From assembly GCF_000518285.1 (NCBI RefSeq), contig NZ_JADH01000010.1, positions 1-55,577 of the forward strand: a stretch of DNA of 55,577 nt, in the 5' to 3' direction. The position numbers were made by a program, and so were the translations under genes. Position 1 is the first letter of the stretch, and each line of letters opens with the position of its first letter. The DNA is from Williamsoniiplasma lucivorax ATCC 49196. GTDB taxonomy: Bacteria; Bacillota_I; Bacilli_A; Mycoplasmatales; Mycoplasmataceae. The notes under the pieces were generated by a model that was not told where the DNA came from, ran no database searches, and worked only from the letters and a program-made list of their open reading frames with translations. Below, one piece after another: positions 1-16,706 of this stretch.

Positions 1-1
1 T

Positions 2-292
2 CATTCTGATTATTGTTTTCAATATTCTAGTTATAAAGTTCTTGATAAATTAAAAACTATTAATGCCAAAACTTCAATGGGAAGGGTTGGGAATTCATTA
101 GATAACCGAGAAGTTGAATATTTCTTTGGTTGCTTAAAAGGAGAATATTTAAATCATTTAGCTACTGCCAAAATGAAATTTAATGAAATTCATAAGTATA
201 TATCAGAATATATAGAGTGATATAATTTTAAAAGAAAACAAAAAGTATTGAATTGAAAAACGCCAGCTTCCGCTAGCGCTATTAATTCATAA
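2..292 (+). pseudogene. IS3-family (IS150-like) transposase, C-terminal part, cut by the window edge
   Basis: The plus strand reads open from the window edge to a TAA and gives about 96 residues. They match the end of the DDE domain of IS3-family OrfB: an SDYCFQYSS-like segment, GNSLDNREVEYFFGCLKGEY carrying the catalytic Glu, then YIEWYNFKRKQ and a final W-x-TPAS. Both Trp codons near the end are TGA. Family knowledge: this integrase-like enzyme cuts and joins IS ends. I cannot tell whether the 5' part, outside the window, is intact. The element ends just past the stop, inside the lipoprotein gene read from the other strand. Confidence 0.85.
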
Positions 293-2292
293 AATGTAGA
301 ATTTATTTTTCCGTGTTTAATAGTAACTGCACCTGTTATTTTACCTGTTCCAACTGAAGCTGAAATTATCAACTCTCCCTCAATGATGTTTTCACCATTA
401 ATTGCTGATCCAGTTAGTTCATAATCTTCTTCACGAGCAAAACCAAAACCTTCTAATTTATTTAATTCCGCTCTAACCAAATTTTTCACATTTTCTAAAG
501 ATGTTCCAAACATTATAGAAACTTCCATGTTTGTAATATCTGCTTTTACTAATTGAATAGTCAATACACCCTTGATTAAGTTTGATGTAGATGCAGCTGT
601 TATGGTTAGCTCTCCCTCAATTAAGTTCCCATTCACGAATGCTGGCCCACTCAATTTATAATCCGCATCAGTTATATCAGCAACATCTAGTAAAGTCTTA
701 ATTTTTTCATTAACAAGATGCTTAGCTTCTGCAAGTGATAGATTTGGAATAAGTTTTAATTTCAGATTTGCAATGTTGTGTTTCACTATTGAGATAGTTG
801 TTGCACCTGTAATTTTTTTTGATGATTCTGCAGCTGTAATCACTAAATTTCCTTCAGATAATTTTTCATTCGCAATTCCCTCTTCACTCAAAACAAAATC
901 TGTATCTTCGATAAAACTTACACCTGGTAAATTATTCATCGCAGTTCTAATTGCACTTTTTGCATTTGTTAATGTCATCCCAATTGCCAAAGGCACTTGA
1001 AGATTTGCAATGTTGTGTTTTGTCACTTGTATTGTCACTGAACCCTTAATTTTATTTGATGAAGTAGACGCCGTTATTCTCAAGTCTCCTTCAGTTAGTT
1101 TTCCATTTGTAAATCTTTCTTCACTCAAAACAAAATCTGTATCTTGGATAAAACTTACACCTGGTAAATTATTCATCGCATTTCTAATTGCGGTTCTTAC
1201 ATCTATTAATGATGATTCAGGTCCCAATGAAACTTGGAGATTTGCAATATTTACTTTTGCTAGCAAGATAGTAACTGTACCGATAATTTTTTTCGTTGAA
1301 TTAGAAGCCGTTATTGTTACACTTCCTTCAGCCAATTTCTCATCCACGATTCCGTCTCCACTTAGAACAAAATCATTATCAGTAACAAAACCAACACCCG
1401 GTAAATTATTTATCGCAGCTCTAATAATTGTATTAGCCTCTAATAAAGTCGCTCCAACATGCAATTTGGGTTGAATATTTGTGATGTTTGCTTTTGTTAA
1501 TTCAATAGTAATTGAACCTTTAATTTTATTTGATGAAGCTTTAGCTCTTATTGTAAAACTTCCTTGTTCAGCTAAATTTGCACCATTAATCCCAGTTCCA
1601 CTAATGTCAAAATCATCTGCCTCACTAATAGAGCTAACACCTGGTAATCTATTGATTGCATTTATAACATGTACTTTCGCCATACTCAGGGGTATATCTG
1701 GAGCAAGACTTAATTGTATATTTGCAAGGTCTGTTTTTCCTACTTCAAGCACTTTTAAACCTTTAATTTTATTTGATGAACCTTTAGCTTGGACAGTTAT
1801 TTCTCCTTCATATAATCTTCCAGTTTCAATTCCGGCCCCTTGAAATGTAAGGTCAGCATCTTTAACCGAACCAAAACCTGACATCGAGTTAATTGCGGTT
1901 CTAATCATTTGTTTTGCTTTTCAAGATGGTTCTCCAGGTGCAAACCTTAAGCTTTCCATTAACCCAATGTCTTTTCTGAAGATATAACTAACCACGACTT
2001 CACCTTGATAAGAACCATTAATTTTTAAGGTTGCTTGTTCATTTGTGGGAGTAGTCCCGGTTTTTATAGCTATTGTTGCTTCACTCATGCTTGCATTTAA
2101 GGTTTTAAATTTTGCAATAATAGTGTCTGGCGTGATATCACCTAAGATACCTAAATCCACATTAAATCTTTGCATTTGATTACCATTGCGGGTGTTGTTT
2201 TTTGAGTGTGGACTGCAAGAGCAAGCCACAATCGTCGAAGTTGATGCTGCTGCTACAAGCACAGATCCCAACATCATTAATAATTTTTTCAT
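31..2292 (-). CDS. Tandem-repeat surface lipoprotein, 3' end disrupted by an IS3-type element
   Basis: The start is fixed by a strong AGGAGAAG Shine-Dalgarno just before ATG and a lipoprotein signal peptide (MKKLLMMLGS..., lipobox TSTIVAC, Cys at about residue 24). After a degenerate first unit come about seven tandem units of roughly 79 residues. Each has a LPGVSSIxxxDF-like segment, an SxEGxLxITAS segment and a KIKGxVTIxxxK-HNIANLQ segment. One TGA after residue 123 and another at 190-192 must be read as Trp; with that code the frame closes at a TAA at 31-33. The last 85-90 residues are antisense to the transposase, so the native C-terminus is lost or replaced. Role unknown; surface-exposed adhesin-like or antigenic protein is inference. 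Confidence 0.8.
881..1191. repeat. 74-nt near-identical direct repeat inside the lipoprotein gene
   Basis: Positions 881-954 and 1118-1191 agree at 72 of 74 bases and lie exactly 237 nt (79 codons) apart. This equals one protein repeat unit. Other units are far more divergent at the DNA level, so these two look recently duplicated or homogenised by recombination. Confidence 0.85.
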
Positions 2293-2415
2293 TCTTCTCC
2301 TATTTGATGTGAGCATAAAATGAATCATAATATTTTATAAGTTATTAATCATCTATAAAATCAATTCGATTCCCAAAACCTGAGGCAAAAAATTTGTTTT
2401 TTGCCTATTATTTTT

Positions 2416-2476
2416 CAGAATATATTAACTTAAGGACACCGCCTTTTTCAAGGTGGTGTCCTTAACATACTCTAGT
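2416..2476. repeat. Palindromic repeat, copy A
   Basis: The stem TTAAGGACACCGCCTT faces AAGGTGGTGTCCTTAA across a short TTTC loop. It is preceded by AGAATATATTAACTTAAGG and followed by ACATACTCTA. A second copy near 51.2 kb matches it with its flanks, and a degenerate one lies near 54.15 kb. There is no T-run after the stem, so an ordinary terminator is unlikely. It could be a MITE-like or IS-end remnant. Confidence 0.75.
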
Positions 2477-3316
2477 CTTTATGTCACTCCATAACAATTA
2501 CTATTATTGATTTTTTTTTATTTGCAATAATATAGTATTAAAAAAAGAAAATTTATTACCATCTGAAAATAATATTTCGTTAAAAAGAATCGCTAACAAA
2601 GCGAAATTGGACATGATTAAAGAGCCAAGTGTTACAAGAGCAAAATTATTATAAAGCCTCTAATTGTTTTTATTTGGCATGATTACTAAGATCTAAACAA
2701 ACTTAACCAATGATCTTTTAAGAAAATAACTGGTTTTTCTTTTTATCAAACTATTTAGCATAAAAGAAAACTTTTTCTAAAATAGCGTTTTTCACTTAAC
2801 TATTATCTTAGAAGTGTATAATAGGGTTAGCAATTAAAAAAACAGTGTCAAAAGACAAGTTTTGAATTAATTGATTTTTAGTTGCTATTATTTGTTCTTT
2901 TAAAAAATAGTAGATTTCAGATTATAAAAATTTTCAAAAATTCGTTTCTTCTTGGCTTTCCAAGTTGGTTGTTAGTTTTTACTCTTTCTTACCCTTTGTA
3001 TATTATATGATTTAATATTTTTTCAATTATTAACATCATTAAATTAATAGTTGTTCTTGTGCTTTCGTTAGCGAAAGTTATTATATTCGGCTGTTAGCTT
3101 AGTAATAATGTTTATTAAATAAATTTCCTTTCTGTTCTTAAAAACTTAATTATTATAAGTGTCTAAACTACCTTGTGAATTATAATTATTTATTAAATTC
3201 TTGTTTCTTTCAAAATGGTTTATTCTGTCTCGTGTGTTTTCCATTAGTAAAATAATTATTAATATGTGTTTTAAATCTAGAAATCAAAACTATTGATAAA
3301 GACCAAATATAAAAAT
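2477..3316. other. AT-rich intergenic tract with decayed coding remnants
   Basis: No intact gene is visible in about 840 bp. On the plus strand at about 2540-2655 a 38-codon fragment ends in TAA (…ISLKRIANKAKLDMIKEP…) but has no convincing start or RBS. A TATAAT box lies at 2817-2822 without a good -35. Small hairpins occur at about 2955 (CTTGG-CTTT-CCAAG) and 3060 (CTTTCG-TTAG-CGAAAG). A plus-strand terminator follows at 3317-3369. This could be a remnant gene or an untranslated RNA; I cannot decide. Confidence 0.5.
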
Positions 3317-3369
3317 GAACTCTGTATTCAATCTTAGCCATAGCTAAGATTCATATGAGTTCTTTTTTA
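3317..3369 (+). terminator. Strong rho-independent terminator
   Basis: Nested perfect stems: outer GAACTC/GAGTTC and inner ATCTTAGC-CATA-GCTAAGAT, followed by TTTTTT on the plus strand. No plus-strand gene was recognised upstream, so what it terminates is unclear. Confidence 0.75.
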
Positions 3370-3417
3370 TGGTTTAAATCTGATTACCAACAATATAGTT
3401 TGACATAGCAAATATTG

Positions 3418-3446
3418 AAAACAGCATTTGAAAATGCTGTTTTTTG
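3418..3446 (+). terminator. Second plus-strand terminator-like hairpin
   Basis: AAACAGCATTT and AAATGCTGTTT form a stem with a tiny loop, followed by a T-run. It lies about 50 bp after the previous terminator and faces the glyA terminator. Confidence 0.65.
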
Positions 3447-3460
3447 TTAAAGATTAAAGA

Positions 3461-3496
3461 AAAAACATTTTAAGATACAACCTTAAAATGTTTTCA
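3461..3496 (-). terminator. glyA terminator
   Basis: AAAACATTTTAAG pairs with CTTAAAATGTTTT across a 7-nt loop. On the minus strand it is followed by TTTTTTC. It sits immediately after the glyA stop. Confidence 0.8.
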
Positions 3497-3499
3497 TAA

Positions 3500-4744
3500 T
3501 TAGTATTTTAAATTTTGATAAATCGGGAATTGTTCACAAAGAGCAATTACTTCTTTTGATAATTTGTTGATGTTTTCTTCTGAATGATCTTCTAAAGCAC
3601 TAACGATTAAATCAGCTACTTTAATAAATTCTTTTTCTTTAAAACCACGTGTTGTCATAGCAGCGGTCCCAATTCTCACACCTGATGTGTTGTATGGTGA
3701 TTCAGTGTCAAATGGTAGTAATTCTTTATTAGTAATAATTCCAATTGATTCTAAAATCTTTTCAGCTTTTCTTCCAGTGATATTAAAAGCAGTTTTCACT
3801 TCAAAGTTGATTAAGTGGTTATCAGTTCCACCAGTCAACATTCTAATGCCACGTTCTTTAAAACGTGCTTCAACAGCTTTACTATTTTTAATAATTTGTT
3901 TTCCGTATTCAACAAATTCCGGAGTTGATGCTTCTAATAAAGCTTGGGTTTTCCCAGCAATTTGGTTTTCTAAAGGTCCACCTTGTGATCCTGGGAAAAC
4001 TGCTGAATCAACTTGTTTAGCGTATTGAGCTTTACAGAAAATAATCCCTCCACGTGCACCACGTAAAGTTTTATGCGTGGTTGTTGTGACAATGTCGGCA
4101 TAATCAACTGGGTTTGGGTGTTGACCAGTAGCAACTAGTCCAGCAATGTGTGCCATATCAACCATTAACATTGCTCCAACTTTATCAGCAATTTCTCTAA
4201 ATTTTTTGAAATCAATAATTCGTGAATAAGCACTAGCTCCAGCAACAATTAATTTTGGTTTATGTTCTAAAACAATTTTTTCAACTTCATCAAAATCAAT
4301 TAATTCAGTTTCACGATTGACACCATAATGTTTAAAATCGTATAAACTTCCTGAAAAGTTTAAAGCAAAACCATGAGTTAAGTGTCCTCCGGCATCTAAT
4401 GACATTGCCACAACTTTATCTCCAGGCTTAATGATTGCTTTGTAAGCGGCTTCGTTGGCTTGTGATCCTGAGTGTGGTTGGATATTTGCATGATCAGCAT
4501 TAAATAATTTTTTGGCTGTTTCGATGCCTAATGTTTCGATTTCATCAATAAATTCACAACCTCCATAATATCTTTTCCCAGGCAGTCCTTCAGCATATTT
4601 GTTAGTCAGAATTGAACCGTTGGCAATTAGGACTGCTTCAGAAACATAGTTTTCTGAAGCGATTAATTCGATATGTGTTTGTTGTCTTTTTAATTCTTTG
4701 TTTATTGATTCTTGGATCAGTGGGTTTAATTTGTTACTTTGCAT
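3500..4744 (-). CDS. glyA: Serine hydroxymethyltransferase
   Basis: A PLP enzyme that interconverts serine and glycine while moving a one-carbon unit to or from tetrahydrofolate; it feeds purine, thymidylate and formyl-Met synthesis in the cytoplasm. The 414 residues equal the family length. The PLP-lysine motif TTTTHKTLRGARGG is clear (Lys225), as are the N-terminal IASENYVS and the KRYYGGCEFID segment. The ATG has an AGAGGT Shine-Dalgarno and overlaps the end of rpiB by 11 nt, so the two are co-translated. A strong terminator follows. The putative folate-type ECF component in this window would fit its cofactor need. Confidence 0.97.
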   Translation of the reverse strand: MQSNKLNPLIQESINKELKRQQTHIELIASENYVSEAVLIANGSILTNKYAEGLPGKRYYGGCEFIDEIETLGIETAKKLFNADHANIQPHSGSQANEAAYKAIIKPGDKVVAMSLDAGGHLTHGFALNFSGSLYDFKHYGVNRETELIDFDEVEKIVLEHKPKLIVAGASAYSRIIDFKKFREIADKVGAMLMVDMAHIAGLVATGQHPNPVDYADIVTTTTHKTLRGARGGIIFCKAQYAKQVDSAVFPGSQGGPLENQIAGKTQALLEASTPEFVEYGKQIIKNSKAVEARFKERGIRMLTGGTDNHLINFEVKTAFNITGRKAEKILESIGIITNKELLPFDTESPYNTSGVRIGTAAMTTRGFKEKEFIKVADLIVSALEDHSEENINKLSKEVIALCEQFPIYQNLKY

Positions 4745-5177
4745 AATTTTTAAGTACCTCTACTCTTTCTTTGTGTCTTCCACCTTCAAACGGTGTGTTT
4801 AAAAATGTATCAACAATTTTAATAGCTTTGTCATTAGCAATTAACCTTGCTCCCAATGCTATTATATTCGCGTTATTGTGTTTTTTAATTAATTCCGCTG
4901 TTTGAGTTTCATAACTCAAACCAGCAATTGCACCTTTAACTTTATTTGCAGCGACCGAAATTCCAACTCCAGTGCCACAAATCACAATCCCTAAACTAGT
5001 TGGTTCATTAACAACAGTCTTAGCTAATTGAATGCCTAATTCAGCATAATTGCTAGCAATTCCATCATTATTCCCAAAATCTACGACTTCGTAGCCTGCT
5101 TTTTGTAAATGATTGATTAAAGCATTTTTCATGTCAACACCGGTGTGATCATTTGTGATATAAATTTTTTCTTTCAT
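4734..5177 (-). CDS. rpiB: Ribose-5-phosphate isomerase B
   Basis: Interconverts ribose 5-phosphate and ribulose 5-phosphate in the non-oxidative pentose phosphate pathway, supplying PRPP. The 147-residue RpiB/LacAB fold starts with the sugar-binding ITNDHTG segment. The CGTGVGISVAANK loop carries the catalytic Cys67, and the ANIIALGAR segment is present. The start has a strong GGAGGT Shine-Dalgarno. It is the first gene of a two-gene unit with glyA. This gene is a common source of ribose isomerisation in mollicutes. Confidence 0.96.
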   Translation of the reverse strand: MKEKIYITNDHTGVDMKNALINHLQKAGYEVVDFGNNDGIASNYAELGIQLAKTVVNEPTSLGIVICGTGVGISVAANKVKGAIAGLSYETQTAELIKKHNNANIIALGARLIANDKAIKIVDTFLNTPFEGGRHKERVEVLKNYAK

Positions 5178-5195
5178 GATACCTCCATTAGAATT

Positions 5196-5204
5196 ATTTT
5201 AACA
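5196..5204 (-). promoter_or_regulatory. Extended -10 promoter of rpiB-glyA
   Basis: The minus strand reads TGTTAAAAT, an extended -10 (TGn plus TAAAAT), about 20 bp before the rpiB start. No clear -35 is visible, as often with extended -10 promoters in AT-rich Firmicutes relatives. Confidence 0.5.
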
Positions 5205-5252
5205 ATAAACGAAAATAAAAAGAATAAGGTTTAAAATAATTATGAGGTTTAT

Positions 5253-5549
5253 ATGAAAGATTATGTTACTGTCAAAGAATTTTATGAAAAATTAGATCAA
5301 GGTTGAAAAGTTCTTGATGTGAGAAGTCCTCAAGAATTAAAGTATTTAAATACTTTTCCAAATTCAATTAATATTCCATATCCCGAATGTGTGGATCGCA
5401 TGGCTCATTATTTTCCAAACAAAAATGAAAAATTGATTACTTTATGTAATGCTGGTAATCGTTCAGGCATGACTGCCCGAGCATTTCGTAAACATGGATA
5501 TTTAAATGTTTATGTCTTAAATGGTGGAATGGAAGCTTTAGATTTATAA
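5253..5549 (+). CDS. Single-domain rhodanese-like sulfurtransferase
   Basis: The protein has 98 residues, one rhodanese domain: a WKVLDVRSPQE segment, then LCNAGNRSG with the active-site Cys65, and a final VLNGGMEA. Family role: carries persulfide sulfur on the Cys, used in sulfur relay or detoxification; the partner here is unknown. Trp18 is TGA, so the frame before residue 19 is visible only with code 4. The ATG has a GAGG Shine-Dalgarno. It is the only intact plus-strand gene left of the origin, divergent from rpiB and closed by its own terminator, so it is a monocistron. Confidence 0.9.
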
Positions 5550-5550
5550 A

Positions 5551-5606
5551 AAACAAACTTTTGTTGAAAAATTAGTTACTAATTAATCTCAAAAGTTTGT
5601 TTTTTT
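5551..5606 (+). terminator. Terminator of the rhodanese gene
   Basis: AAACAAACTTTTG and CAAAAGTTTGTTT form a 13-bp stem with a 26-nt loop and end in a run of T. Confidence 0.8.
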
Positions 5607-5651
5607 AAGGGTTAATAAAATTTCTCTAAATTTTATGAATTGGTTGGTTTT

Positions 5652-5822
5652 TTAGCTAATAGAATCAGCTCATGGTCTATCTCAAGTCATGAATGCTCAT
5701 GTACCAATGAAAATACCAGCATGATATGTATCACATTTTCTAACATAATCACTTCCACCTGCTAATGTTAAAAATGGCACTGTTATCCATTCATTAATGG
5801 TTTCTACTCTTATTTTAATTCT
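5652..5822 (-). pseudogene. Remnant of an unknown protein gene
   Basis: Fifty-six codons lie between an in-frame TAA and a terminal TAA, with no standard start or Shine-Dalgarno. The peptide has protein-like composition (…EWITVPFLTLAGGSDYV… then …GIFIGTWAFMTWDRPWAD) and three TGA-coded Trp, suggesting the 3' end of a decayed gene. A second fragment on the plus strand at about 5830-5970 (…HGDYQLFVPKPKDIED…) also lacks a start. I do not recognise either. Confidence 0.4.
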
Positions 5823-5895
5823 TTAAATTTTAAAGTCTATCAATCATGGAGATTATCAATTATTTGTCCCTAAACCAAAAGATATTGAAGATAAA

Positions 5896-5930
5896 AACTC
5901 ATCAAAGTTATGGGTTAACTTTGATGAGTT
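5896..5930 (-). terminator. Terminator of the membrane-protein pair
   Basis: A perfect 15-bp inverted repeat, AACTCATCAAAGTTA and its complement, with a 5-nt loop. On the minus strand it is followed by TTTTTAT just after the stop of the second membrane-protein gene. Confidence 0.8.
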
Positions 5931-5939
5931 AAAATTAAA

Positions 5940-6758
5940 CTATTTTTGTGTTTCTGCTAAATTTTTATAATAAAAGAAATTTTCAATGATAACTTTTTTA
6001 AACTCAGAGAAGTACACTAATTTTTGATCGACAATCATACTATCAAGATGCAATTTTTCCATTCAAAAAATGAAAAGACTAACATTTTTTAAATAAGTAA
6101 TAAAAATCTTAAGTTCTTGAGTTTCTCTATTTTTATGTGGTAACTTCATAAGCTTCTTCTGGCATTTTTTGAAATCAAAATTAAGTTTTGCTTCAAACAT
6201 TTTAATTTTATTTTTTGGACAAGAGTGTGGAAAAAATCAAGCATATGTCGGAATTAAGAACAAATACATCATTCATCAATTAGTGTTTTTTAAAGTAATG
6301 AGATGAGGTTTGTGATAATTAATATTGAACTTAAAATTATCTAAGGATAATTTGTTTTTTAATTCGCATTCATAATTGAAATATAGTTTATTTTGAGACC
6401 ACATTAATTTGTTGTTTCTTCATCAAAATCATAGGATAACTAATAGGTGAATAATTCAAAAACCAATACTTATTGATAGGTAAACTATCAATTCTTCATT
6501 TTTTGTTTTGCTTAAAAAAATTGTCCAACAAGTAAAGAGGATGAAAATTAACGAAGATGAAAACATAAACACCAAATAGTAACTTAGGTTTTTTCATTGC
6601 ATTGTTTTAAAATAGAGAGGTAATTGCTTAAAATTTATTTCTTTTTCAAACATGTTATAAACTATTTTGTTTTTTAACCTATTACCCATGGCATACAAAA
6701 TAGTGTAAAAAATACAAAGTATTAATAAAACAGAATAAGTGATTAAGGTGGCAATCAT
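5940..6758 (-). CDS. Hypothetical membrane protein, paralogue of the next gene
   Basis: A 272-residue protein that appears only when TGA is read as Trp; it contains many TGA codons, so a standard-code search would miss it. ATG is preceded by AAAGGAA at good spacing. The N-terminal half has about four hydrophobic segments: one at residues 1-25, a pair near 60-105 and one near 165-185. The C-terminal half is soluble and Lys-rich, and ends in EFKKVIIENFFYYKNLAE. That tail closely matches the end of the upstream gene. No catalytic motif is seen and the function is unknown. The two genes are 30 bp apart with one terminator, so they are probably an operon. Confidence 0.75.
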
Positions 6759-6788
6759 ATTGTTTTTTCCTTTCTACATTTTTATAAA

Positions 6789-7547
6789 TTATCTTGCTTC
6801 GGTTTCTTTATTTAAATTTTTATAATAAAAGAAGTTTTGAATTACTGCTTTTTTTAATTCATCGATATAAACTGTCTTACCATTTATCACAATTCAACCT
6901 GAACCATATTTTTCGATTCTTCAAATAAATAAACCATGAATCCTTAAATAACTAAGAAAAAGTTTGATTTTTTTATTTGGTGTTTTTGCTTTGAGAATCT
7001 TTTTATTATATATTTTGGTTTCAATATTCAACTGTTTTTTTCAGCTGCGATATCTTAAACCTGCATTTGGAATTAAAGTAATTTCATTTAATTGGTAATG
7101 GCTTATATCCATTTTAAAATTTTCTTGATTTCATTTGTGTTCTAATTCAGGATCACAAATATCATAAACATGACTAGCAGAAGCAATGATTTTGCTTGTT
7201 TTTAAATAAAAATAAGAGGTAAGTGCAATATAAAGCATTCATCCAATTGAACTAATGACAAAGAATCAAATCACTTCATTTTTAAATGCATGTGCTTTAT
7301 TTATAATGAAAAAATAATAACCAGACATGATGTAAGCTATTAGTGTTAGAAAAAAACAAACGAAATTATGAATTAATAATTTACATTTTGCTTTTTTAAA
7401 AAATAATGGAAATTTGGAAAAATCTATTAAATTTTTATACACATCATAAATTAATGTTTTTTTTCAATTGCCATATCCTCAAGTAATGAAAATTGCAAAC
7501 AATGCAAATTCTAATGCAACAACTACAAATATAATTGATTCAGCCAT
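6789..7547 (-). CDS. Hypothetical membrane protein, paralogue of the downstream gene
   Basis: A 252-residue protein, also hidden by TGA codons. Two in-frame ATGs lie at the start; I chose the second because AAAAGGAG is about 8 nt from it and overlaps the first too closely. One transmembrane segment is at residues 3-23, two more near 58-80 and 92-112. A soluble region follows (…HYQLNEITLIPNAGLRY…), then KTVYIDELKKAVIQNFFYYK at the C-terminus. The shared architecture and tail with its neighbour indicate tandem duplication. Possible -10 boxes lie upstream near 7580. Function unknown; the family may be restricted to mollicutes. Confidence 0.75.
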
Positions 7548-7691
7548 TTTCATTCTCCTTTTGGGTTTTATTATCATTTTTTATACACTTTTAAAAATGA
7601 AAAATTGAAAAAAATAAAAAATATTTTTAAAAAAATAGAGATAAATCGACGAAAAAATTGAAAAATAGAAATTTTATTTGTGTTGTTAGAT

Positions 7692-7775
7692 ATTTGTTGA
7701 GAAAATCATATAAGTGAGTGCTAAAGTTAATCAAGCTGTTTTTTTAGAATTTTAATAATTATTTGTTGAGAAAAT
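7692..7775. repeat. Short direct repeat upstream of the membrane-protein pair
   Basis: ATTTGTTGAGAAAAT occurs at 7692-7706 and 7761-7775, 69 bp apart, in the roughly 300-bp AT-rich gap between rpoC and the membrane-protein genes. The rest of the gap holds only the rpoC terminator and possible -10 boxes. Confidence 0.5.
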
Positions 7776-7781
7776 ACAAAA

Positions 7782-7816
7782 AATACCACTTTTGAGGGTT
7801 TCTCAAAAGTGGTATT
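7782..7816 (-). terminator. rpoB-rpoC operon terminator
   Basis: AATACCACTTTTGAG and its perfect complement form a 15-bp stem with a 5-nt loop. On the minus strand a T-run follows. Confidence 0.85.
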
Positions 7817-7856
7817 TTAGAATTTTAAAATGTTTAACTGATTAAGTTATCTAATT

Positions 7857-11612
<3,756 letters not shown>

Positions 11613-11626
11613 AATTTCTCCAATTC

Positions 11627-15445
<3,819 letters not shown>

Positions 15446-15453
15446 TTTTTCTC

Positions 15454-16626
15454 CTATTTTTCTTTTAATAGCAATCTTATTTTTTGTAAAAACTGGTCAT
15501 TTAGTTCAAAAAAACTTGATTGTTTCTCTTCTTTTTTAGCTAAGAATTTTAAATCTAACATTTTTTGAATGACAGATTTAATCTCTTTTTCTTTGGCAAA
15601 TTGGAAATTTCTAATTTGCAAACTATTGGCGATTTTTTCTTCTTTTAAAACATTTGTATTTAAAAGAATAATTTTTGCTGCAATCACTTTATCAATGAAT
15701 TTTGGAAAAACTGGTGTTGTTCCACTTTGATCTGATTGAATAAAATTATCAAATAAGTATAAACAATAAGTATCATTAACTCCGCTTTTAATAATTTCTT
15801 TTTCAAATTCTAAAAGTGAATCAAGATTAAGTTTTTCAAAACTTTCATTCACTTTCTTGATAAATTTATCCCAATGAATACCAAAGCTATGCATTGGATT
15901 GACAATTGGAATGTTCCAAGAATTTCTTTTTAAGTATCATCTCGCAAAAATAAAGGCGAGCGTAATACTGAATTCTTTGTATGGATAAATAAACAAGAAA
16001 GCATTTAAGATTACACCAGCTTGAGTAATTCCGCCAATATCTTTTTGATTTAAGTTTTTAATATAATTTAAAAACCCCTGTATTTCTTTGTCTATGATTT
16101 TGGTTTGTGGATTTAACAAATTTTTGAATGGTGTAGAAGTTTTAAGATTGCGATAATAATCAGCTTTAATATCTAAGTCAAAACCCATGTTCCTGAATAA
16201 AATATGTACAATTAGTTCATAGTTATCTTCATTAATTTGGAAACTGTCATTTTCAATTAAGTCCCAAATTTCAATCAGGTTTCAAATTTTAAACTCCTCA
16301 CGGGTTTTAGGTTTTTTTCCACTATCAATTTCAATAATGCTTTGCACCGTTTTGGTGTAGTCACCTTGATCAAGATTTTCTTCAATGGCTAATAAGCTTA
16401 AAAAATCCATCAATTTCACATCTTTTGAAATGTTTGAATCCCGGGGAACTTCGTAAGCTTTTAAATAATCATATAAAAAACGATCACTACTTACTTGTCT
16501 TTTAAATGTAAAATGAAATTTACTATTATGCGACACTGGCAAGTTTGTAAAGTACATGTCATTATCTAAATTTTTGCTTGTTCTCTTTACTCATTTATCA
16601 TTTAGAAAATAGTCTAAACCAACCAC
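15454..16626 (-). CDS. Fic-fold-like protein with a degenerate active-site motif
   Basis: The 390-residue protein starts at GTG with GGAG 7 nt upstream and contains TGA-coded Trp. Residues 60-145 are helical and resemble the N-terminal region of Fic proteins. A YYRNLKT segment near 156-162 and the segment FLFIYPYKEFSITLAF near 211-226 sit where Fic proteins have the yR motif and HPFxDGNGR. If the alignment is right, the AMPylation His is Tyr214 and the DGNGR anion-binding residues are lost, so an active AMP-transferase is unlikely. The C-terminal 100 residues resemble a winged-helix or helical tail. It occupies the position where Bacillus has a small rRNA methyltransferase gene (ybxB). The Fic assignment is inference from residual pattern only. 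Confidence 0.5.
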
Positions 16627-16706
16627 TCGTATTCTCCAATTCTTCCAACAATAGACCCAGAGAATAGTAGAAGTTCTTAGCTAGCTAAACTAATCTCAAT
16701 CTTTTA

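Noticed and set aside
773-1843. Plus-strand open frames opposite the left lipoprotein gene
   Set aside because: They are antisense shadows of the tandem repeats; they recur with the repeat period and lack RBS.
3186-3341. Minus-strand frame of about 51 codons starting MAKIEYRVHF and ending KKQEFNK
   Set aside because: It begins inside a perfect terminator hairpin, has no Shine-Dalgarno and no recognised similarity; likely chance or debris in AT-rich DNA.
2800-3370. RNase P RNA, tmRNA or tracrRNA in the 2.8-3.4 kb tract
   Set aside because: Searched by eye for the RNase P GAGGAAAGTCC core, tmRNA ends and CRISPR-like repeats; none is present.
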